Assembly: GCF_009807005.1 (NCBI RefSeq)
Contig: NZ_WUBR01000003.1
Location: forward strand, 310,001 to 374,000
Direction: 5' to 3'
Source of the DNA: Aurantiacibacter rhizosphaerae
Lineage (GTDB): Bacteria > Pseudomonadota > Alphaproteobacteria > Sphingomonadales > Sphingomonadaceae
DNA: 64,000 nt
Position 1 is the stretch's first letter. The number at the start of each line of letters is the position of its first letter. The notes beneath the pieces were generated by a model, which was given only the letters and a program-made list of their open reading frames with translations, ran no database searches and was not told where the DNA came from. Below are positions 58,922 to 64,000 of this stretch, piece by piece. A program made the translations under genes and the position numbers.

Positions 58922-58937
58922 TTGAGAACGTTAACAA
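58922..58937. promoter_or_regulatory. LacI-type operator O3 upstream of the GH3 gene
   Basis: TTGAGAACGTTAACAA is a 16-bp imperfect palindrome (six of eight pairs match) with the same AACGTT core as O1. It ends 16 bp before the GH3 start codon, where a bound repressor would block expression. Confidence 0.5.
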
Positions 58938-58953
58938 TTTGCCGAGGATTGTG

Positions 58954-61359
58954 ATGCGACTGGGTTTTGGATTGCGTGCCGGAGTGGCCCTTGCCGCTGT
59001 AAGCCTGGGGCTGGGGGCCTGTGCCACCGTGCCCACGGATACAGGCGTGCAGCAGGGTTCCGAAGTGGAAGCCACAGCAGCCGCCAGTACAGAGGATGCG
59101 GTGGTTGCCGACCTCCTGTCCCGCATGTCGCTGGAGCGCAAGATCGCCCAGCTGATCCAGCCGCAGATCAACAGCTTCACGCCTCAGGATATGGAGCGTT
59201 ACCGCTTCGGCAGCTATCTGAACGGCGGCAATGGCGGACCCTATGGCGATGAATACGCGCCGGCTTCCGAATGGCTTCGCTATGCGGACGAGATGTATGA
59301 TGCATCCGTGCAGCCGCTTGCCAATGGAGAGCCGGCCATTCCCACGATGTGGGGCACGGATGCCGTGCATGGCCACACCAATGTGGTGGGAGCCACGATC
59401 TTCCCGCACAATATCGCGCTGGGCGCGGCAGGCGATGCAGATCTTGTGCGCCGCATCGGCCATGCCACCGCGGTGGAGATCGAGGTTACCGGCATCGACT
59501 GGAATTTCTCCCCCACCGTCGCCGTTGCGCAGGATGATCGCTGGGGCCGGACCTACGAAAGCTACTCCGAGAACAAGGAACTGGTGGCCGCGCTGGGGGC
59601 AGCTTTGGTTGAAGGGTTGCAGGGCAATCCCGCCAATGCCGACTATCTCGGCACGGGCCGCGTTATCGCCACGGCGAAGCATTTCTTCGGCGATGGTGGC
59701 ACGGATAACGGCGTGGACCAAGGCGAAGTCACCGGCGACCTTGGCGAACTCATGGAAATCCACGCCTATCCTTACCCTGCCACGATCGATGCCGGGGTGG
59801 AGGCGATCATGGCCAGTTTCAACTCCATCAATGGCCGCAAGATGCACGGCAACGAGCAATTGCTGACAGACGTGCTGCGCGGGCAGATGGGTTTTGACGG
59901 GCTGGTTGTGGGCGACTGGAACGGCCACGGGCAGGTGGCAGGATGCACCGTTACCGATTGTGCGCAATCGCTGCTGGCGGGCCTCGATATCTACATGGTG
60001 CCTGACGACTGGAAGGGCCTGATGGAAACGCTGATCGCGCAGGTTGGCGATGGCACCATTCCCATGTCCCGCGTGGACGAGGCGGCAGAGCGCGTATTGC
60101 GCGTGAAATACCGTGCCGGATTGCTGGGCGATGATGCGCAACTTCCCTCCGAACGCGGCGTTGCCGGTCGGTTCGACATGCTCGGCTCCCCCGAACATCG
60201 CGCCATCGCGCGCGAAGCCGTGGCCCGTTCGCAGGTCATCCTGAAAAACGATGGCGTGCTACCGCTGGCTGCCGGTGCAAATGTGCTGGTGGCGGGCAGC
60301 GCGGCTGACAATATCGGGCAGGCTGCTGGCGGCTGGACGCTGACATGGCAGGGCGGGCGCGAACTGGATCGCGATCTGTTCCCCAATGCTACCTCCATCT
60401 GGGAAGGGCTGGAAACCGCAATCACGGGCAATGGAGGCACGGCCACGCTTTCCGCAGACGGCAGCTTCACGCAGCGCCCGGATGTGGCCGTGGTGGTGTT
60501 CGGTGAACGCCCCTATGCCGAATTTGCCGGAGACCGCCCCGATCTTGTATTCCGCGACGAGGAAGGGCTGGAACTGTTGCGCAGCTTCCAGGCGCAGGAC
60601 ATTCCCACCGTGGCCGTGTTCCTTTCAGGTCGCCCGATGTGGATGAACCGCGAAATCAACGCCTCCGATGCTTTCGTGGCATCATGGCTGCCGGGCAGCG
60701 AAGGCGCGGGTGTGGCCGACATTCTCACCGGCGCGCGCCAGGCGACGGGTCGCCTCTCTTTCAACTGGCCTGCCGAATGTGAGGGAGAGCCGCTGAACAA
60801 TGCCGAAGGTGCGCAATTCCCCTTCGGCTATGGCCGCGCGCTTTCCGACACCTCCTCGATCGGCACCCTGCGTGAAGATTGCGCTGCCCTGCTTGTTGGC
60901 CCGGCGCGCGAACTCTTTGCTTCGGGTCGTCTAGGCGAGGGCGTAACCGCCAATGTCGGGGCTAGCACCCTGCCGAACCTGCTGGGCAGCGGAGGCGGCG
61001 TGACCGCACGCGGGTACGACCGCAATGCCCAGGAAGATTCGCGCGAGATCGCCATGGCCGCCGGTTCCGAACTGACGCTGATGCAGGACGAGGACAGCGG
61101 CGGTGCCTACCGCATTACCTACGAAGTAATGGCACGCCCTTCCGGCCCCGTCACACTGACGACCGGCGATGGCGTGATCGACCTGACCTCGCATTTCGCC
61201 CACGCCTTCGAAAAGGGCTGGCGCGAGATGGTGATTACCGAAGCTTGTGCCGGATCGCTGGGCGAGAGCATCACCTTTGCGACGGAAGCGGACATCGCGT
61301 TCCGCATTGCCGAGGTATCGCGCACCGATTTGCCAGAAGACACTGAATGCTCTTTCTGA
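58954..61359 (+). CDS. GH3 beta-glucosidase lipoprotein
   Basis: 801 aa from ATG 58954 (GAGG upstream). The signal AGVALAAVSLGLGAC ends in a lipobox. The TIM-barrel domain (about 45-390) contains IPTMWGTDAVHGHTNVVGAT, TAKHFFGDGGTDNGVDQG and the nucleophile Asp321 in LVVGDWNGHGQV. The alpha/beta sandwich and a C-terminal extension of about 180 residues follow, the latter with carbohydrate-binding-like strands (GAYRITYEVMARPSGPVTL). The size matches ExoP-type 1,3/1,4-beta-glucosidases. It should degrade beta-glucan oligosaccharides to glucose in the periplasm or at the membrane. The LacI-type site O3 lies just upstream. Confidence 0.9.
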   Translation: MRLGFGLRAGVALAAVSLGLGACATVPTDTGVQQGSEVEATAAASTEDAVVADLLSRMSLERKIAQLIQPQINSFTPQDMERYRFGSYLNGGNGGPYGDEYAPASEWLRYADEMYDASVQPLANGEPAIPTMWGTDAVHGHTNVVGATIFPHNIALGAAGDADLVRRIGHATAVEIEVTGIDWNFSPTVAVAQDDRWGRTYESYSENKELVAALGAALVEGLQGNPANADYLGTGRVIATAKHFFGDGGTDNGVDQGEVTGDLGELMEIHAYPYPATIDAGVEAIMASFNSINGRKMHGNEQLLTDVLRGQMGFDGLVVGDWNGHGQVAGCTVTDCAQSLLAGLDIYMVPDDWKGLMETLIAQVGDGTIPMSRVDEAAERVLRVKYRAGLLGDDAQLPSERGVAGRFDMLGSPEHRAIAREAVARSQVILKNDGVLPLAAGANVLVAGSAADNIGQAAGGWTLTWQGGRELDRDLFPNATSIWEGLETAITGNGGTATLSADGSFTQRPDVAVVVFGERPYAEFAGDRPDLVFRDEEGLELLRSFQAQDIPTVAVFLSGRPMWMNREINASDAFVASWLPGSEGAGVADILTGARQATGRLSFNWPAECEGEPLNNAEGAQFPFGYGRALSDTSSIGTLREDCAALLVGPARELFASGRLGEGVTANVGASTLPNLLGSGGGVTARGYDRNAQEDSREIAMAAGSELTLMQDEDSGGAYRITYEVMARPSGPVTLTTGDGVIDLTSHFAHAFEKGWREMVITEACAGSLGESITFATEADIAFRIAEVSRTDLPEDTECSF

Positions 61360-61472
61360 CATCGTTGTCTTTCCCCAATGCCGCCGAGTGTGGCAGGGAT
61401 TTGATTTGACGATCATACATTGATTCGCGCGGACCCGTTTTTACAAGGCGGGCTGCAACCAGGGAGAATGAA

Positions 61473-62936
61473 ATGGCCCTAGCGCCCGATGTTTCCAGCA
61501 GCACTGATCCGCGCCCGGCGGTGGATGACGATACGCCCCCGGTAAACGCGCCGGGCCTGCAGTATTTCGTCTTTGGCCTGTTCTTTATCTTCGGCGGGAT
61601 CACCTCGCTGAACGACGTACTGATCCCGAAGCTGCGCGAGCTGTTCACCCTCTCCTATACAGAGGCGATGCTGGTGCAGTTCTGCTTCTTCGCGGCCTAT
61701 CTGCTGATCGGCATTCCCGGCGCGAAGCTGGTGAAGAAGATCGGCTATATGCGCGGCGCGGTGGCGGGCCTTTGTACCATGATCGTGGGCTGCCTGCTGT
61801 TCATTCCCGCCAGCCAGACGGCAACCTATGCCATCTTCCTTGGCGCCTTGTTCATCCTCGCCAGCGGCGTGGTGATCGTGCAGGTTGTGGCCAACCCGCT
61901 GATCAGCCTGCTCGGCCCGCCATCCACGTCTCACAGCCGCCTTACCTTTGCGCAGGCGTTCAACTCTCTGGGCACCACCGTCTTCCCGATCGTGGGCGCA
62001 GCCGTAATCCTGGGCAGCCTGGCGGAAATGTCAGCAGATCAGTTGGAAGGCGCTGCCTTGCAGGCATACCGCGCTGCGGAGAGTGAGGCGATCTGGCAGG
62101 GCTATCTGGGTGTTGCCGCGCTAATCGCGGTGGTGGCAGCGGCCGTATGGATGTTCCGCAACCGCCTGCCGCATGATGCGGCGCTGATGGGCGAGGGCGA
62201 TCTTGTTTCATCGAAACGTTATCTGATCGGATTGGCGCTGGCTGCCATTGGCGTATTCGTCGCCATCCAGGTCAGCGGGTGGTTGGGCGTCCTCATCATT
62301 CTGCTCGCACCGGCCTATTGGCTTTACGACAACCCGCTGTTGAGGCGCACACGCTTCAGCTACGGCGCGCTGTGCATCTTTCTCTATGTGGGTGCCGAGG
62401 TTTCCATCGGGTCCATCGTCATCAACTACCTCATGCTCGAACGGGTCATGGCCGATGGCGGTCCGATCACGGCATGGCTGAATGACTTTTTCGGCGCTGA
62501 ACCTGACGCAGTTGAATGGATGATCGGCCTGTACTGGGGCGGCGCGATGGTGGGCCGTTTCATCGGCTCTGCCGCCTTGCGGGTATTCAGCCCCGGCAAG
62601 ATACTGGCCTTCAATGCCATCGGCGCGATAACATTAATACTGATCTCGACCAACACATCTGGCGAGCTTGCCGGCTTCACTTTGCTGGCCGTGGGCCTGA
62701 TGAACTCCATCATGTTCCCCACCATCTTCTCGCTCGCATGTGAGAAGCTGGGGCCGCAGGCGGCGGACGGATCGGGGATCATCAACGTCGCCATCTTCGG
62801 TGGCGCGGTGGTGCCGCTGCTGTACGGTGTGGTGGCCGATGCCACCGGAGGAAACCTGGCGCTGGCGATGACAATTCCCATCGTCTGCTACGCCATAATC
62901 GCAGGCTTCGGCCTCTTCGCGCGTCGCCCGGCATAA
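61473..62936 (+). CDS. FucP/GluP-family sugar:H+ symporter (MFS)
   Basis: 487 aa with about twelve membrane segments. The family block FGLFFIFGGITSLNDVLIPKLRELF in the first segment and LTFAQAFNSLGTTVFPIVGA in the middle are typical of the FucP/GluP glucose-galactose permeases. The N-terminal 25 residues are polar and cytosolic. ATG 61473 follows AGGGAG. It has its own 113-bp upstream region, without a lacO-like site that I could see. It likely imports the glucose set free by the GH3 enzyme and closes the glucan locus. Confidence 0.87.
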   Translation: MALAPDVSSSTDPRPAVDDDTPPVNAPGLQYFVFGLFFIFGGITSLNDVLIPKLRELFTLSYTEAMLVQFCFFAAYLLIGIPGAKLVKKIGYMRGAVAGLCTMIVGCLLFIPASQTATYAIFLGALFILASGVVIVQVVANPLISLLGPPSTSHSRLTFAQAFNSLGTTVFPIVGAAVILGSLAEMSADQLEGAALQAYRAAESEAIWQGYLGVAALIAVVAAAVWMFRNRLPHDAALMGEGDLVSSKRYLIGLALAAIGVFVAIQVSGWLGVLIILLAPAYWLYDNPLLRRTRFSYGALCIFLYVGAEVSIGSIVINYLMLERVMADGGPITAWLNDFFGAEPDAVEWMIGLYWGGAMVGRFIGSAALRVFSPGKILAFNAIGAITLILISTNTSGELAGFTLLAVGLMNSIMFPTIFSLACEKLGPQAADGSGIINVAIFGGAVVPLLYGVVADATGGNLALAMTIPIVCYAIIAGFGLFARRPA

Positions 62937-62958
62937 TCAAAAAGAAAGCCGGAAAGCG

Positions 62959-62996
62959 AAAAGGGCGGCAGATCGGTAAGGATCTGCCGCCCTTTT
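62959..62996. terminator. bidirectional rho-independent terminator
   Basis: AAAAGGGCGGCAGATC and GATCTGCCGCCCTTTT form a perfect 16-bp stem with a six-base loop. It serves both the sugar permease (stop 62936) and the convergent gcvPB gene (stop 63020). Confidence 0.88.
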
Positions 62997-63019
62997 ATTA
63001 TGGGCATTGTGAGGAGGGC

Positions 63020-64000
63020 TTATTCGCCTTCCGGCCTCTGCCACGCCAGCACGGGCTTGCGCGCAGCCTGCGCCTCGTCCAGCCTTGCGCGCGGGGCGTG
63101 GTGCGGCGCGGTTTGCAACGTCTCGTCACCGGCCTTTGCGCGTTCCGCCAGGGAACGCATGGCCGTGGCGAACTGGTCCAGCACGGCCTTGCTCTCCGTC
63201 TCTGTCGGCTCCACCAGCATCGCGCCGTGCACCACCAGCGGGAAGTACATCGTCATCGGGTGGAAACCCTCATCGATCAGGCCCTTCGCCAGATCGAGCG
63301 TGGACGTCCCCTCGGCGAAGCCATGATCGCTAAACAATGCCTCGTGCATGCAGTGCCCGGCATCGCCGAAGGGTGCATCCAGCACATCATCCAGGCTGCG
63401 CAGCAGGTAGTTCGCATTCAGTACCGCATCGCCGGAGGCTTGCCGCAGACCATCCGCGCCGTGGCTGAGGATGTAGGTCAGCGCGCGGGTGAACATGCCC
63501 ATCTGGCCGTGAAACGCCGTCATCCGGCCAAAGCTGCCGGGGAACTCATCGCCCACGTTTTCCTCTTCCACGAGGTGGATCTCGCCAGTGCCCGCATCCT
63601 TCGTCACGAAGGGCAGGGGTGCAAACGGAGCCAGCGCTTCTGACAGCACCACCGGGCCGGAGCCGGGGCCACCGCCGCCATGCGGGGTGGAGAACGTCTT
63701 GTGCAGATTGATGTGCATGGCATCCACGCCAAGATCGCCAGGACGCACACGGCCCATGATGGCGTTGAAATTCGCGCCGTCACAATACACCAGTCCGCCC
63801 GCATCATGCACCGCGTCCGAAATGGCTTTCATGTCGCGTTCGAACAGGCCGCAGGTGTTGGGGTTGGTGATCATCACGCCCGCCACATCGGGGCCAAGCC
63901 GCGCCTTCAGCGCCGCCAGATCCACCCGGCCATCCTTGCCAGCGGGGATATTCTCCACCTCGTAACCGGCGAAGGCCGCGGTGGCGGGATTAGTGCCGTG
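63020..64000 (-). CDS. gcvPB: glycine dehydrogenase (decarboxylating) subunit 2, 5' end beyond window
   Basis: The last 326 codons of the PLP-dependent P-protein beta subunit of the glycine cleavage system. The frame is open to the window edge (HGTNPATAAFAGYEVENIP). The PLP lysine lies in MHINLHKTFSTPHGGGGPG, and CDGANFNAIMG and MITNPNTCGLFE are typical P-protein blocks. The C-terminus is short and charged. It decarboxylates glycine and passes the aminomethyl group to the H-protein. It is a housekeeping gene and marks the right border of the glucan locus. Confidence 0.93.
   Translation of the reverse strand, partial: HGTNPATAAFAGYEVENIPAGKDGRVDLAALKARLGPDVAGVMITNPNTCGLFERDMKAISDAVHDAGGLVYCDGANFNAIMGRVRPGDLGVDAMHINLHKTFSTPHGGGGPGSGPVVLSEALAPFAPLPFVTKDAGTGEIHLVEEENVGDEFPGSFGRMTAFHGQMGMFTRALTYILSHGADGLRQASGDAVLNANYLLRSLDDVLDAPFGDAGHCMHEALFSDHGFAEGTSTLDLAKGLIDEGFHPMTMYFPLVVHGAMLVEPTETESKAVLDQFATAMRSLAERAKAGDETLQTAPHHAPRARLDEAQAARKPVLAWQRPEGE

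Noticed and set aside
61360-61472. LacI-type operator before the FucP/GluP-type permease gene
   Set aside because: No central-CG palindrome like those at 52028, 52047 or 58922 was found in this gap.

Overview
The window looks like a chromosomal segment of an alphaproteobacterium of the Sphingomonadales (Erythrobacter/Novosphingobium-like). The reasons are high G+C, several large TonB-dependent receptors, a LigM/DesA-type tetrahydrofolate-dependent O-demethylase with a linked MetF, lignostilbene-dioxygenase-type carotenoid oxygenases, and many quinoprotein and NTF2-fold genes. The taxonomic placement is inference from gene content. No rRNA, tRNA, CRISPR array, transposase, integrase or relaxase was seen.

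Region 1 (1 to about 32.6 kb) is an accessory catabolic island for methoxylated aromatic compounds, probably lignin-derived phenylpropanoids, dimers or stilbenes. Its left end handles C1 chemistry: MetF (cut by the window edge), an alpha/beta hydrolase, a LigM-like demethylase, an IclR regulator and a MetE-core protein. Further right come two lignostilbene/isoeugenol-type oxygenases, a 4-cresol-dehydrogenase-like flavoprotein with its own cytochrome c, two quinohemoprotein alcohol dehydrogenases, two aldehyde dehydrogenases, a zinc alcohol dehydrogenase, an SDR, an NmrA-type protein, two hydrolases, an aromatic-acid-type MFS permease, a TonB receptor and seven NTF2/SnoaL-fold genes. NTF2-fold lyases (LdpA, PcfL) are known to make the stilbenes that lignostilbene dioxygenases cleave, so these genes are candidates for new dimer-cleaving enzymes.

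Two operator families tie the island together. A 12-bp palindrome (TAACGATCGTTA or a 10/12 match) lies in four divergent promoters, one of them next to a MarR-family gene. A different 16-bp palindrome lies both upstream of the IclR gene and between metF and the hydrolase-ligM operon.

Region 2 (32.6-36.3 kb) is a ppk1-ppx polyphosphate operon. Region 3 (36.4-44.9 kb) is a compact VirB operon (B1-B2-B3-B4-B6-B9-B10-B11) with no recognisable VirB5, VirB7, VirB8, VirD4 or relaxase in the window, preceded by a small TPR gene. Region 4 (45.1-50.3 kb) has a putative surface lipoprotein paired with a TonB receptor, and an OmpR-type regulator whose receiver domain has lost key residues.

Region 5 (50.4-62.9 kb) is a beta-glucan (laminarin-like) utilization locus: a flavin-dependent halogenase divergent from an 1112-aa TonB receptor, a GH16 endo-glucanase lipoprotein, a LacI regulator, an MFS permease, a GH3 beta-glucosidase lipoprotein and a FucP/GluP-type sugar permease. 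lacO-like palindromes with a central CG lie upstream of the receptor and of the GH3 gene. The window ends inside gcvPB (glycine cleavage P-protein, subunit 2).
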